A stretch of DNA of 64,000 nt from Janthinobacterium sp. BJB426 (GCF_002735705.1 NZ_PDZL01000021.1:1-64000), one strand, 5' to 3'; shown: positions 28,986 through 40,273, counted from the stretch's first letter. The notes: a model not told the origin generated them from the sequence alone. Program-made: numbers and translations.

Positions 28986-29086
28986 CAAAACCTACTGCGC
29001 GTCGGCATTCACGGCCTGCGATGCTCACTGTACATTCGTACAGTTGCGCTTCTCGGCCGCAACTCCCTTCCGCTCGCTACGATTTT
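28986..29086. repeat. Interspersed ~100-bp palindromic repeat, copy 1
   Basis: This segment aligns along its whole length with the reverse complement of 42275-42375. Shared blocks include CAAAACCTACTGCGCGTC, GGCCTGCGATGCTC, TGCGCTTCTCGGCC and CGCTCGCTACG. The centre is a small hairpin, CTGTAC-ATTC-GTACAG, where the other copy has CTGTGC-TCTA-GCACAG. The base changes preserve pairing. It lies directly upstream of the MoxR operon start. Confidence 0.85.
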
Positions 29087-29137
29087 GTCAGGCGTTGTTA
29101 TTTAATGTGGAAACGAAATTATTGCATATCGGCCCAG

Positions 29138-30289
29138 TTACGCCTTGTTCAAATCAACACCGGTTTCCTCCATCCTGCGCCAACGCCACCAGCCCAGCAC
29201 CACGCAGGCCAGCAACAAGGCCAGCAAGCCCGCCACCTCATGGCGGATTTCATACAATGAGGCGCCCATCTGGTTGAGCGCGACAAAACCCTGGATGCCG
29301 GCCGTCGATGGCAGCAGCCAGCGCAGCCATTGCAGCACGACGGGCATGGACGACACGGGCCAGGTCAGGCCCGCGAGGAACAGCACGGGCATCGAGGTGG
29401 CGATCATCAGCTGCGTGCCCCGTTCGCGCGTGCGGAACAGCATGCCCAGCAGCATGCCGAAGGCCGCTTCCGCCAGCGAAAACAGCACCAGCAGCAAGAG
29501 CATGCCGCCGAAGTTGCCGCCACGGGGGTAATCCTGGAACCAGAAGACGAAGCCGAAGAAATAGCAGCAGTTAAGGAAAGCCACGCAGGCAAACGCCAGC
29601 AGCATGCCGATATAACCACCCGTCGTGCGCTTGCCGGCCACGGGGAAACTCTTACGCTGGTACCAGGTGCCGAACAGCATGGTCATGCCGATCAGCAAGG
29701 TCTGCTGCACGATCAGGGTGGCCACGCCGGGCACGACATACGCGCCATAGCCTTCCTTGACGTTAAACAGGGGCACGGCGTCAAAGGCAATGGGCGAGCG
29801 CTGCTGGTTGGCCTGGATGGTCGATGGCGTACCCGCGCCCAAGCGTTTCAACTCGATGCCTGCCGAGACCGTGCCCACCACTTCGGCCAGCCCGTTCAAG
29901 GCCACCTTGTTCAGCATCAAATACAAGCCGTTGCCCGCCACTTGGGCATGGGCGGCGCGCCCAGCCAGCACGTCCGTCTGCAAGCCGTCGGGAATGATCA
30001 GCACGCCCATGACCTTGTCGCGCCACAGCAAATCTTGCGCGACGGGCAGGTCCGGCGTGACGGCGATCACCTGCAGCGAGGGATGGGCCATGGCAAAGCG
30101 CGTCAGCTGGCGCGACATGGCGCTTCGGTCCTGGTCGACGACCGCCACAGGCACGCGCTGGACGATTTCCGTCGAGTACGGCAGCGGATAAAAGAAGGAA
30201 TAGATGATACCGCCGATGAACAGCAAGGTCAGCGCACCCTTGTCCGTCAGCATGGCGCGCCATGTGGCGAGGAAGGATTGCCACATCAT
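29138..30289 (-). CDS. ABC-2 type permease (second of pair)
   Basis: This is a 383-residue inner-membrane protein of the YhhJ/YbhR type. An N-terminal helix (LTLLFIGGIIYSFFYPLPY) is followed by an extracytoplasmic domain of about 150 residues. Five C-terminal helices then carry the ABC-2 pattern (LFRTRERGTQLMIATSMPV, then GLTWPVSSMP). Its ATG overlaps the stop of the preceding, homologous permease gene. With the upstream adaptor and outer membrane factor it should form an export system, but no ATPase gene is in the operon. Confidence 0.88.
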   Translation of the reverse strand: MMWQSFLATWRAMLTDKGALTLLFIGGIIYSFFYPLPYSTEIVQRVPVAVVDQDRSAMSRQLTRFAMAHPSLQVIAVTPDLPVAQDLLWRDKVMGVLIIPDGLQTDVLAGRAAHAQVAGNGLYLMLNKVALNGLAEVVGTVSAGIELKRLGAGTPSTIQANQQRSPIAFDAVPLFNVKEGYGAYVVPGVATLIVQQTLLIGMTMLFGTWYQRKSFPVAGKRTTGGYIGMLLAFACVAFLNCCYFFGFVFWFQDYPRGGNFGGMLLLLVLFSLAEAAFGMLLGMLFRTRERGTQLMIATSMPVLFLAGLTWPVSSMPVVLQWLRWLLPSTAGIQGFVALNQMGASLYEIRHEVAGLLALLLACVVLGWWRWRRMEETGVDLNKA

Positions 30290-31467
30290 GTGCGTCCCCA
30301 GGCGGCCGGCGCATTCGCGCGGCGCGCCAGCAGGAACACGCCCACGGCGCCGCAGCCGATGGCAAAGCCGGCCAGTATCAGCATTTCCTGCACACCATAA
30401 CGCCACGGCGCGCCAGCCAGCCAATATTTCGTTTGCAACTGCAGATAATGCGTGAGCGGCAAGGCTTCCGCCCAGGCGCGCGCTGGCGCCGGCATGGCCA
30501 TCAAGGGAAAGGCCTGGCCCGCAAACGCGAAGGCCGGCGCCGTGATGAAGGCGGCGCCGGACAGCGCCAGGCGCAGGGACAGGGTGGCGGCGATCAGCAA
30601 AGTGGCCAGGCCACAATAGGCGAGCACCAGCAGCAGCATGCTCAACAGCAAGGCCGGCAAGCTGCCCGCCACGGCCCAGCCCCGCGCCAGGCTGAAAAAC
30701 AGCAGGTACAGCAGCGCTAGCGCAACATAAGCAAGCAAGGGAAACAGCAGCTTGGCGCCGATGGCGCGCAGCCAGCTGCCCTTCGCCGAGGCCAGCCATT
30801 GCGGCACCGTGCCATCGCGCAACTCGCGTCCGATGGAAGTGACGACGGCGACGACGATGAAAATCTGCAGCATGGCCGGCATCAGGGCCAGGGTCAGGAA
30901 CGCTTCATAGCTGGTGTTTTCGTTGTATAAACTGTTCAAGGTCGTGCGTATCGGTTCGAACTGGGCGGCAGCCTGCACGCCCGACATGCCCTTTTTCACC
31001 CGCGCCGTCATCTCGATGCCGGCCGACAAGGTCGTGCTGACCGTGCGCACGTCGCGCAGCAAGGCGCCCGCGTGCGAGGAAAATTGCGCGTTGTACAGCC
31101 ATTGCACGGTGGCTTGGCGTCCGCCCAGCAGTTTCTGCTCGAAATCGTCGGGAATGACCAGATAGCCAAACGCCGTGCGCTCACGCAAGCGGTGCAAGGC
31201 TGCGTCGCTGGACGCCACTTTCGCCGCCACGGCGATGCCTGGCGAGGCGTCGAGCCAGCGCGTCAGCTGGCGCGACAGGGTGGAGTTGTCGTTATCGATG
31301 ACGACGATGGGCAAGTCGCGCGCAATGCCGGCGGAAAACACCAGCCACAACATGCCGCACAGCACAACCGGAATCCAGCTGAGCATGCCCAGATCCCAGA
31401 AGTCGCCGCGCAAGCGCCGCCACTCGCGTGCCAGCGCCGCCGGCTGCTCTTTGTCAATCTCGCTCAT
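30286..31467 (-). CDS. ABC-2 type permease (first of pair)
   Basis: This is a 393-residue ABC-2 permease with the same layout as its neighbour: one N-terminal helix after a charged leader, a large extracytoplasmic domain (VVIDNDNSTLSRQLTRWLDA) and five C-terminal helices. The pair is probably a heterodimer, or a tandem duplication now diverged. It starts six bases after the adaptor gene. Such permeases normally work with an ABC ATPase, and none is encoded here, so the partner must be elsewhere if the system is active. Confidence 0.88.
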   Translation of the reverse strand: MSEIDKEQPAALAREWRRLRGDFWDLGMLSWIPVVLCGMLWLVFSAGIARDLPIVVIDNDNSTLSRQLTRWLDASPGIAVAAKVASSDAALHRLRERTAFGYLVIPDDFEQKLLGGRQATVQWLYNAQFSSHAGALLRDVRTVSTTLSAGIEMTARVKKGMSGVQAAAQFEPIRTTLNSLYNENTSYEAFLTLALMPAMLQIFIVVAVVTSIGRELRDGTVPQWLASAKGSWLRAIGAKLLFPLLAYVALALLYLLFFSLARGWAVAGSLPALLLSMLLLVLAYCGLATLLIAATLSLRLALSGAAFITAPAFAFAGQAFPLMAMPAPARAWAEALPLTHYLQLQTKYWLAGAPWRYGVQEMLILAGFAIGCGAVGVFLLARRANAPAAWGRT

Positions 31468-31473
31468 CTAGTA

Positions 31474-32448
31474 TCAGAGCGGTGGAAACACGACCGACAT
31501 GCCCGGACGCAAGCCCTCGACCTTGATGGCGGGACGCAAGCGGATTTCAAACGTGCGCAAATCCGTGCCACCCGGACGGGCCGCGCGCCACGTGGCGAAG
31601 TCCGGCAGCACGGCGACCGAACTGACCTTGAAGCTCAGCTGCTGTTTCAGCGCCGGCACATTCGCCGTATGCGTGCTGCCCATGGCAAACGCGGCCATTT
31701 CATCTTCGCGCACCTGCAGCACGGCCCAGGCATCATCGAGGTTCACCAGGGTAATCACGGGAAAGCCCTGCGGCGCCAGTTCGCCGGGCTGTATCTGGAT
31801 CTTGCTGACCTGGCCCGCCACGGGCGCGGCGATCTTCGTTTCCGCCAGAGCGATCTGCGCTTCCGTCAGCACGGCCCCCACCTGGCGCGCCTGGGCGGCG
31901 GCGGCCGTCTTGTCTTCCGGACGAGCGCCCTTTTGCGCCATGTCATATTGCGCGCGGGCCGCCTGCGCCAGCTGGTCGGCGGCGCGCCATTGCGCTTGCG
32001 CCTCGTCGCGTTTCTGCTGGGCGATCACGCCTTGTTCGTACATATTGTTGACGCGGGTGTACGTCGTTTTGGCGATGGTGGCGCCCGTTTGCGCCCGCTC
32101 CCAGTTGGCTTTGGCGGCGGCGACTTCTTCCGGACGCGCTCCCGCTTGCGCCTTTTGCGCCACGGCCTCGGCCGCTTGCGTGGCGGCCGTCGCCTGCGCG
32201 ATCTTCGCATCCACTTCCGGACTCGTCAGCTGGAACAGCAGCTCACCTTTCGGCACCGTCTGGCCCAGCTTTACGTACAGCTCGCCTACCCGGCCCGGCA
32301 CTTTCGACGAGACATTGACTTCCTGCGCATCCATCTGCCCCTGCAAAGGCAGGCGCTGCGGCTGGAACGCCTGGTACAGGCCCCAGCCCACGAAGCCGAG
32401 GACGATGACGGCGGCGACTATGGCCAAGGGTTTTTTGGAGGTGCTCAT
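31474..32448 (-). CDS. HlyD-family periplasmic adaptor (membrane fusion protein)
   Basis: This 324-residue adaptor is anchored by an N-terminal helix (residues 7-23). A split biotinyl-lipoyl domain flanks a long alpha-helical hairpin rich in Ala, Gln and Lys, and a beta-barrel domain ends the protein (LRPGMSVVF). It resembles YhiI/YbhG. It bridges the two inner-membrane permeases and the outer membrane channel encoded around it; the genes are two and six bases apart. Confidence 0.92.
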   Translation of the reverse strand: MSTSKKPLAIVAAVIVLGFVGWGLYQAFQPQRLPLQGQMDAQEVNVSSKVPGRVGELYVKLGQTVPKGELLFQLTSPEVDAKIAQATAATQAAEAVAQKAQAGARPEEVAAAKANWERAQTGATIAKTTYTRVNNMYEQGVIAQQKRDEAQAQWRAADQLAQAARAQYDMAQKGARPEDKTAAAAQARQVGAVLTEAQIALAETKIAAPVAGQVSKIQIQPGELAPQGFPVITLVNLDDAWAVLQVREDEMAAFAMGSTHTANVPALKQQLSFKVSSVAVLPDFATWRAARPGGTDLRTFEIRLRPAIKVEGLRPGMSVVFPPL

Positions 32449-32450
32449 TA

Positions 32451-33860
32451 TTATTTGTCCACAGGTAATTGGATATCGGCCGCGGCGGCCAGGCTGCCCA
32501 GGCGCTGCGTCTCGCCCGTCGCTTCCAGCAATTGCGCCAGGCCCATCACATAGTTATAGGCCGTCTGCGCACGCTGGGTCTCGACCTTGGCCAGGTTCAG
32601 GCGCGCATCGACCACTTCCAGCGACGTCACTTGTCCTTGCTGGAAAGCCACCGTTTGCAAGCGGATATTTTCGCGCGCCAGCTCCACCGACGACGCCGTG
32701 GACAGATACTGGATGCGGGCGTTTTCCAGCGCGCGCCAGTTCTTTTCGATCAGGGTGGGAATGTCGCGCTCGGCCTGGCGCGCCACCACTTCCACCCGCT
32801 CCTGGTCCAGCTTGGCGGCGGCGATCATCTTGCCCGTATTGATGCGGTGCACGAGCGGTACGGACACGACCAGGCCGATGGCCCAGTTCGAGCGCACGAG
32901 TTTCTCATTGCCGCGATTTAAATTGTAATTACCGATGGCAAAGACAGTGGGCGCGTATTCCTTGCCATGCAGCTTCAAGGCTTGCTCGGCCTGCACGCGC
33001 TTGCTGTCGATCTTTTTCCAGTTCGCGTTTTCCCGCATGCCCGTGCTGATGAACGATTGCAAGGTGCCGACCGGCAAGCTGTTGACGAACAGCGGCGTGC
33101 TGGGCAGCACTTGCGTGCTGACGGCAAGCAAACGGTCAAGCGCCACCTGGGCGATTTCCTCGTCGCTGCGCGCCTGCGCTTCGTCGCTGCGGGCGCTGTC
33201 CAGGGCCACGTCGGCGCGCAGGCGTTCCGCGCGCGAAATCAGGCCGCCCTTTTCCAGCTTGGCCGCGTCGCGCTGGTGCTGCGTCACGCCAGCCGTCACT
33301 TCGGCCCGCACGGCTACCACTCTTTTGGCCAGCAGCAACTGGAAATAGCGCTGCGCCACCAGGGTGGCCAGCTGCTCTTCCGCCTCCGTGCGCTCCGCTT
33401 GCGCGGCCAGGGTCAGGCTCGATGCGAGTCCCTTGACGGCATCCAGGCGCCCGCCCGTGTAGATGGGCCACATGCCCAGCAAGCCGAACGAGGTCAGGTC
33501 CGTCACCACTTCGCGGTTCAGGGAATTGGGAATATGCGGCGTAGGCAAGCCGGGAATCGGCGGCAGCACGGATTCGATGCCGCCCACCACGCCGGACAAG
33601 CCGCTCGTATCGATATTCAAGTCCGTCGACAAACGGCCGCGAAACGCCGTCAAGTCCACGGAAGGACCATCGATATTCGACAAGGCTTCCGCCTTCAATG
33701 TTTTTGCGCGCACGTCGAGCGCGGCGCCCTGCACGGCGCCCGAAGCCTTGGCCGCTTGCTGCAGCGCCTCGTTGAATGTCAGCGGCTCCGCCAGGGCGGG
33801 CACTGCCACGCCCAGCGCGCTCGCCAGCAATAATGATAAGTGTCCTTGCAATCTGCCCAT
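32451..33860 (-). CDS. TolC-like outer membrane efflux protein
   Basis: This outer membrane factor has 469 residues and two repeats of the OEP domain. A signal peptide is predicted at residues 1-25 (cleavage after VPALA). The mature start EPLTFNEALQQA is typical, and the long Ala/Arg/Glu-rich helices match the TolC barrel. The ATG was chosen over a GTG 11 codons upstream because it starts the signal peptide properly. It is the first gene of the four-gene export operon. Confidence 0.9.
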   Translation of the reverse strand: MGRLQGHLSLLLASALGVAVPALAEPLTFNEALQQAAKASGAVQGAALDVRAKTLKAEALSNIDGPSVDLTAFRGRLSTDLNIDTSGLSGVVGGIESVLPPIPGLPTPHIPNSLNREVVTDLTSFGLLGMWPIYTGGRLDAVKGLASSLTLAAQAERTEAEEQLATLVAQRYFQLLLAKRVVAVRAEVTAGVTQHQRDAAKLEKGGLISRAERLRADVALDSARSDEAQARSDEEIAQVALDRLLAVSTQVLPSTPLFVNSLPVGTLQSFISTGMRENANWKKIDSKRVQAEQALKLHGKEYAPTVFAIGNYNLNRGNEKLVRSNWAIGLVVSVPLVHRINTGKMIAAAKLDQERVEVVARQAERDIPTLIEKNWRALENARIQYLSTASSVELARENIRLQTVAFQQGQVTSLEVVDARLNLAKVETQRAQTAYNYVMGLAQLLEATGETQRLGSLAAAADIQLPVDK

Positions 33861-33980
33861 GTAGCGTCCAGTCAATGAATGAGGGGAAAGCACGGGGTTG
33901 CCATGTTTATACTTTCACAATAGCAATTATATCCACGGATGTCTATTCCAGCCTGCACTATTGGTTACCAGACTGGCATA

Positions 33981-34011
33981 TAAAAACGGGCGCCTCTTGC
34001 GGGGCGCCCGT
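33981..34011 (-). terminator. Rho-independent terminator of the aspartate decarboxylase operon
   Basis: On the minus strand a nine-base-pair stem ACGGGCGCC/GGCGCCCGT is followed by TTTTTATAT. It lies 36 bases after the aspD stop codon. Confidence 0.85.
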
Positions 34012-34047
34012 TGAGCTCAAGCATCCAGCAGCTTATCTGCTTTTGGC

Positions 34048-35670
<1,623 letters not shown>

Positions 35671-35685
35671 TTATCAGACTGATAA
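35671..35685. promoter_or_regulatory. Perfect palindrome in the aspD leader
   Basis: TTATCAG-A-CTGATAA is a 15-bp palindrome lying just before, and touching, the AAGGAG ribosome site of aspD. As RNA it is a poor hairpin because the loop is too small. As DNA it could be an operator. The position is seen; the function is unknown. Confidence 0.4.
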
Positions 35686-35714
35686 TTTTGAGGTTCTTGC
35701 CAACACATGCAGAC

Positions 35715-37403
35715 TCAGACGAAGGCCACGATCAGCGGCCCCAGCAAGGTCAGGAAAACGTTGGCCAAGGCATACGTAATGGCAAACGGTACGGTGGGAA
35801 TCGAGTTTTGCGCCGCGTTCAGCACTTCGCCGAACGCGGGATTGGCGCTGCGCGAGCCGGACAAGGCCCCAGCAAACACTGCCACGTTGTCATAACGCAA
35901 GATGTAGCGGCCGATCAGCATGGTCAAAATCATCGGCAGGATGGTGACCACCACGCCAACGCCAAACAGGGTCAGGCCGTGTTCGCGCACGGTTTGCACG
36001 GCTTGCAGTCCCGACGTGAGGCCGACGACGGCAACAAAGCCGGCCAGGCCCAGGTCCTTGAGGATTTGCACGGCGCCGCTGGGCATATAGCCGAACGTCT
36101 GGCGCTTGGCGCGGAACCAGCCAAATACCAGGCCCGACAGCAGCACGCCGCCGCCGCTGCCCAGGGTCAGCGGAATCGAACCGATGCGCGCCACCAGCAA
36201 GCCCACGAGCAGCCCGACGACGAGGCCGGCGCCCATGTAGACGAAGTCCGTCTTGGCACTCGGCACGATCATGTAGCCCACTTCGGCCGCCACACGCTTG
36301 ACGTCCTGCTCGGCGCCATAGATGGTCACCACGTCGCCCGTCTGCACGACGGTTTCCGCTTGCATGGGCAGGATCTTGCCCATACGGCTCAGTTGCACGA
36401 CAAAGATGCCGTGGCGCACGCCCGGCGCCGTCGCGCTGCGGATCTCGCCCACCGTCTTGTTGTGGTAAGCCTTGTTGGTCAGCACCATGTCGCGGCGCTG
36501 CATCACCAGTTCCATGCCTTCGACGGCCAGCAATTCCTTGCCCAACTGGGAAGAGACGCTGAGCATGGCTTCGCGACGTCCCACCAGCAGCACGATATCG
36601 TCGGCCGCCAGCACCAGGTCAGGGCTGACGTCGATGATCTGGCCATTGCGTTTCACGCGCTCGATAGTGATGGCCGTGTTCGGATTGGCGCTTTCGATGT
36701 CCGCCACGGAGCGGCCGGCACCGGGGCCCACGTCGTAGATGCGGCCGATCAAATCAGGCGCGGCCGGCGTCTGGCCTGGCCCCAGCACCTGCACGCCCGC
36801 CTGCAGCGCCGTTTCCGCCTTGATCGCATCTTCGCGGATGGTGCGGCCCATGAGCTTTGGCAAGATATTGACGCAGACGATGATGGCGCCAAACGAGCCG
36901 AACACATACGTGACGGCATAGCCGACGGCCACGTTGCCCTGCAGGCGCGCCACCTCGTCGGCCGCCAGTCCCAGCTTGGTGATCGCATCGCCAGCCGTGC
37001 CGATGATGGCCGACTGCGTCAAGCCGCCCGCCGCCACGCCGGCCGCCAGGCCCTTGTCCAGGCCAAAGACCCTGGCCAGGATGACCACCGTCAGCAACGC
37101 CGTCACGGCCAGCACGACGGCCAGGATGATTTCGCGCACGGACTGGCGCCCCAGCGAGTTGAAGAACTGTGGCCCGCTTTCATAGCCGACGGCATAAATG
37201 AACAGGGCAAACAGCACCGACTTGACGCCAGGATCGATGGCGACGCCTACCTGGCTGACGAGTACCGCCACCAGCAGTGAACCGGCGACCCCGCCCAGCT
37301 GAAACGAGCCGAACTTGATCTTGCCGATGTAATAACCCACTGCCAGGGAGAGAAACAAGGCAATTTCGGGCGACTTCTTGAATAACTCATGCAACCATTC
37401 CAT
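35715..37403 (-). CDS. aspT: Aspartate:alanine antiporter AspT (first copy)
   Basis: This 562-residue inner-membrane antiporter of the AAE family exchanges aspartate for alanine. Two membrane halves, each of about five helices, flank a large cytoplasmic part with two TrkA-C-like domains (residues about 200-380). The conserved PQFFNSLG, GLTQSAIIGTA and SANPAFGEVLNAAQNS blocks are present. It lies 56 bp upstream of aspD. Cooperation with AspD in proton-motive decarboxylation is established for this family. Confidence 0.93.
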   Translation of the reverse strand: MEWLHELFKKSPEIALFLSLAVGYYIGKIKFGSFQLGGVAGSLLVAVLVSQVGVAIDPGVKSVLFALFIYAVGYESGPQFFNSLGRQSVREIILAVVLAVTALLTVVILARVFGLDKGLAAGVAAGGLTQSAIIGTAGDAITKLGLAADEVARLQGNVAVGYAVTYVFGSFGAIIVCVNILPKLMGRTIREDAIKAETALQAGVQVLGPGQTPAAPDLIGRIYDVGPGAGRSVADIESANPNTAITIERVKRNGQIIDVSPDLVLAADDIVLLVGRREAMLSVSSQLGKELLAVEGMELVMQRRDMVLTNKAYHNKTVGEIRSATAPGVRHGIFVVQLSRMGKILPMQAETVVQTGDVVTIYGAEQDVKRVAAEVGYMIVPSAKTDFVYMGAGLVVGLLVGLLVARIGSIPLTLGSGGGVLLSGLVFGWFRAKRQTFGYMPSGAVQILKDLGLAGFVAVVGLTSGLQAVQTVREHGLTLFGVGVVVTILPMILTMLIGRYILRYDNVAVFAGALSGSRSANPAFGEVLNAAQNSIPTVPFAITYALANVFLTLLGPLIVAFV

Positions 37404-37459
37404 GCGGACCGCCTTTCGTGTTGAAGGAATTCTTTACTGCGTGTGCCCTTGCTGATTAC

Positions 37460-39142
37460 TTATGCGTGCACCGACCCCGCCAGTGCCACGATGAGCGGCC
37501 CCAGCAGCGGCAGCACCACGTTCGAGATCGCATACGTGATCGTGTAGCCCAGCAAGGGCGTGGAATTGCCGGCCGCGTTTTGCACGGCGGACAAGGCCGG
37601 CGTGCTGCACTGCTGCCCGGCGATGGCGCCCAGCAGCACGGGTGCTTCCAGCTTGAGGAAAAAGTGCCCCACCAGCAGGGACAGCGAGGCGGGGATGACG
37701 GCGATCAACACGCCCATCAGCGGCAGCGACAACCCGTACTGGCGGATCAGGTCGATCGCCTGCGGCCCCGACGCCAGGCCCACGCAGGCGATGAAGGTGG
37801 CCAGGCCGATATCCTTCATCATGTCGAGCGCGCTGGGATGGATGCCCGGCATGCCCGGCTTTCGCGCCTGGTACCAGCCGAACACGAGGCCCGTCAGCAA
37901 GGCGCCACCGCCCGTGCCCAGCGAAAACGGGATGCCGCCCAGCTTGGCGCTGAAGCCGCCGATGACCACGCCCAGCACGATGCCGATGCTGGCGTAGACG
38001 ATATAGCTGCGGTCGCCCGTGGGCACGCGCTTGCCGATGGCGGCCAGCGCCGTGTTCAGCTCGCGCCCTTCCGTCGTGCCGTACAGGCGCAGCACGTCAT
38101 CGCGCTGCAGGGCCAGATCAGGCAAGGGCGGCATGCTGTGCTCGCCACGGACGACGGCCGCCACGTGCACGCCGGTTGGCAAGGTCAGCTGGCGCAGGGA
38201 CTGGCCCACCAGTGCGGCTTGCTGCAGCACCACTTCGACGGCGGAGACGGCCATGTTCAAGCCCGTCGTGTCGGCAAATTCCTCGCCCAGGATGGCTTCG
38301 GCCGCCACCAGCGCGGGACGGTGGCCGATCACCAGTACTTCGTCGTTATTACGCAGGCGCAATTCCGGCTCCAAAGGCAATACCTTGCCATGCCGGCGCA
38401 CGCGCGTGATGCTGGCGCGGCCCGCAAAAATATGCTGCAAGGCGTCGAGACGGCGTCCCGCGCCACGGCTGATGCGGTAGGCGCGGCCCACCATTTCCGG
38501 CGTGGCCTGCACGCCATCGCCATCGGTCTGCGCGCCGCCCATCTTTTCCCACAATTTATCGGCTTCCTCGCGCAGGTTGACGCGCAACAACAGCGGAAAA
38601 ATCTGGCTGGTGGCGATGACGATGGCGATCAGGCCGAAAATATATGTGATGGAATACGCGGTCACCACGTTGGCCTGCAGCTCGGCGATGCGGGCGGCCG
38701 GCAGCGCCAGCTTCGAGATGGCGTCCGTAGCCGTGCCGACGACGGCCGATTCCGTCGCCGCGCCCGCCATCATGCCGGCTGCCGTGCCCTGGTCCAGGCC
38801 AAGGAAACGCGTGGCCAGCAGCACCAGTCCCAGCACCACCACCACCTCGATCAGGCACAGCAAGCCCAGGCGCAAGCCCTTGGCATTCAGGTTGGCAAAG
38901 AACTGGGGCCCACCCGCATAGCCGAGGGCAAAGATGAACAGCATGAAAAAGACGTTCTTGACGCTGGCGTCCAGGGTGATGCCCAGCTGGCCGATCAGCA
39001 GCGCGGCGATCAGGGTGCCGCACACGCCGCCCAGCTGGATCGGGCCGAAACGTATCTGCCCTACCGCATAGCCCAGCGCCAGCGCCAGGAACAGGGCCAG
39101 TTCCGGCACCTGGTGCAATACGGACGTGATCGAATCGAGCAT
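37460..39142 (-). CDS. AspT-like antiporter (second copy)
   Basis: This 560-residue paralogue of the neighbouring AspT has the same two-half architecture and central TrkA-C domains. Its blocks differ in detail (GAATESAVVGTATDA and GQQCSTPALSAVQNAAGNST). It may have a different exchange preference, or form a heteromer with the first copy. I chose the ATG seven bases after GAAGG; an upstream in-frame extension of 34 residues has no membrane protein character. It is the first gene of the aspT-aspT-aspD operon. Confidence 0.9.
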   Translation of the reverse strand: MLDSITSVLHQVPELALFLALALGYAVGQIRFGPIQLGGVCGTLIAALLIGQLGITLDASVKNVFFMLFIFALGYAGGPQFFANLNAKGLRLGLLCLIEVVVVLGLVLLATRFLGLDQGTAAGMMAGAATESAVVGTATDAISKLALPAARIAELQANVVTAYSITYIFGLIAIVIATSQIFPLLLRVNLREEADKLWEKMGGAQTDGDGVQATPEMVGRAYRISRGAGRRLDALQHIFAGRASITRVRRHGKVLPLEPELRLRNNDEVLVIGHRPALVAAEAILGEEFADTTGLNMAVSAVEVVLQQAALVGQSLRQLTLPTGVHVAAVVRGEHSMPPLPDLALQRDDVLRLYGTTEGRELNTALAAIGKRVPTGDRSYIVYASIGIVLGVVIGGFSAKLGGIPFSLGTGGGALLTGLVFGWYQARKPGMPGIHPSALDMMKDIGLATFIACVGLASGPQAIDLIRQYGLSLPLMGVLIAVIPASLSLLVGHFFLKLEAPVLLGAIAGQQCSTPALSAVQNAAGNSTPLLGYTITYAISNVVLPLLGPLIVALAGSVHA

Positions 39143-39311
39143 GGACAAACCTTCGAAAAGATAACGGATGGTTACAAGAGAACAGAGCGTTCGGCGGCTG
39201 ACGGCAGCTGGCTGTTGAACGGGCGCACGGATCCTGCACGGCACCTGCGGTAAACGCTTGCGCCGGAGAAATGTTGTTACGAGGAATCATGTTCGGTGAA
39301 AAATTTACAAG

Positions 39312-39395
39312 TGTCAACAGGTGTTCTGTTGAACTCACCTTGCGTTTCATCAAACATCCTGCGCACGATTGAAGCGGTTGTTTGACACTGATCAA
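39312..39395 (-). promoter_or_regulatory. Control region of the aspT-aspT-aspD operon with FNR-like box
   Basis: TTGACACTGATCAA (39382-39395) matches the FNR/ANR site TTGAT-N4-ATCAA at nine of ten positions. Nearer the gene, a consensus -35 TTGACA on the minus strand (39317-39312) and a dyad AACAG-GTGTT-CTGTT (39316-39330) are seen; no strong -10 follows. Anaerobic activation of the operon is inferred. Confidence 0.5.
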
Positions 39396-39403
39396 TAAAA
39401 CTA

Positions 39404-40273
39404 CTAGTGATGTTTTGGACGATACCAGAGGGCCTTGCGCACCAAAGGCGTCTCCTCCGGCAAGTCGGGATTGGCCAGTTCCAGCACGTACCGGTGGGAC
39501 AGTTGCAAAGCCTCCGCAAGGCGACCGAAATGGCGCTGGAACAGCTGTACAAAACTGCCATCGGCGAGCATGGTTTCCAGTCCCCTTTCAATGTGGCGCG
39601 CCAGTTCCGGCCGGTGCCGGCCGACAAAAAAGTACAGCGCGGCCGGGTAGCGGATGACCAGGTGCGTGTCGAGCGCCAGCGGCAAGTGCGCATGGCTGGC
39701 CAGCTCGCTTTGCGCCTCGATCACGGAACGGGGAAAGTAATCGATGCGCCCCGCCGCCAGTTGCTGGAACAGGCCCTCATAGGTACTCGAGGTATCGAGG
39801 CGCAAGCCATTCGCCTGCAGGATGGCGGAATCGGGCCAGTCGCGCATCTGACCGGCCGATAGCCGCGCCAGGGCGCCAATGCTGCGCACGCCGCGCAGCA
39901 GCTGCGGCTGGCGGGCCTGGATCAGGGCCACGCGCCAGCCGATCAAACCGCGGTCGATGGGGATGCGCACCGGCAACAATTGCGTTTCGCGCGCGCGGCT
40001 CGTCATGGCCCAGACGATGTCGACGCCGCCCGAGGCCGTGGCGATTTCCTGCATCGCGCGTGTCTGCACCATGCGCAATTCGGAGCGGCGCAAGGCATAG
40101 GCCTGGCCCGAACGGGCCAGCGCCTGTTGCAGCAAGGCCGTCACATAACCTTGCTGCGGATCATCGAGCGCCTGGTGACGCGGATACACGAGCGGCAGCG
40201 GCGGCGGCACCGCGCCGATGGCCGCGCCCAATGGCCACAGGGCAGCAAGCTTGAGCAGGGGGCGGCGCAGCAT
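39404..40273 (-). CDS. Periplasmic solute-binding-like protein
   Basis: This is a 289-residue protein with an N-terminal signal segment (MLRRPLLKLAALWPLGAAIG). Its fold resembles bacterial extracellular solute-binding proteins of family 3 (amino-acid type): segments such as LAAGRIDYFPRSVIEAQSEL and IRYPAALYFFVGRHRPELAR match the second lobe. No permease or ATPase gene is adjacent, so it may act as a sensor-like or orphan binding protein. The ligand is unknown. Confidence 0.75.
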   Translation of the reverse strand: MLRRPLLKLAALWPLGAAIGAVPPPLPLVYPRHQALDDPQQGYVTALLQQALARSGQAYALRRSELRMVQTRAMQEIATASGGVDIVWAMTSRARETQLLPVRIPIDRGLIGWRVALIQARQPQLLRGVRSIGALARLSAGQMRDWPDSAILQANGLRLDTSSTYEGLFQQLAAGRIDYFPRSVIEAQSELASHAHLPLALDTHLVIRYPAALYFFVGRHRPELARHIERGLETMLADGSFVQLFQRHFGRLAEALQLSHRYVLELANPDLPEETPLVRKALWYRPKHH

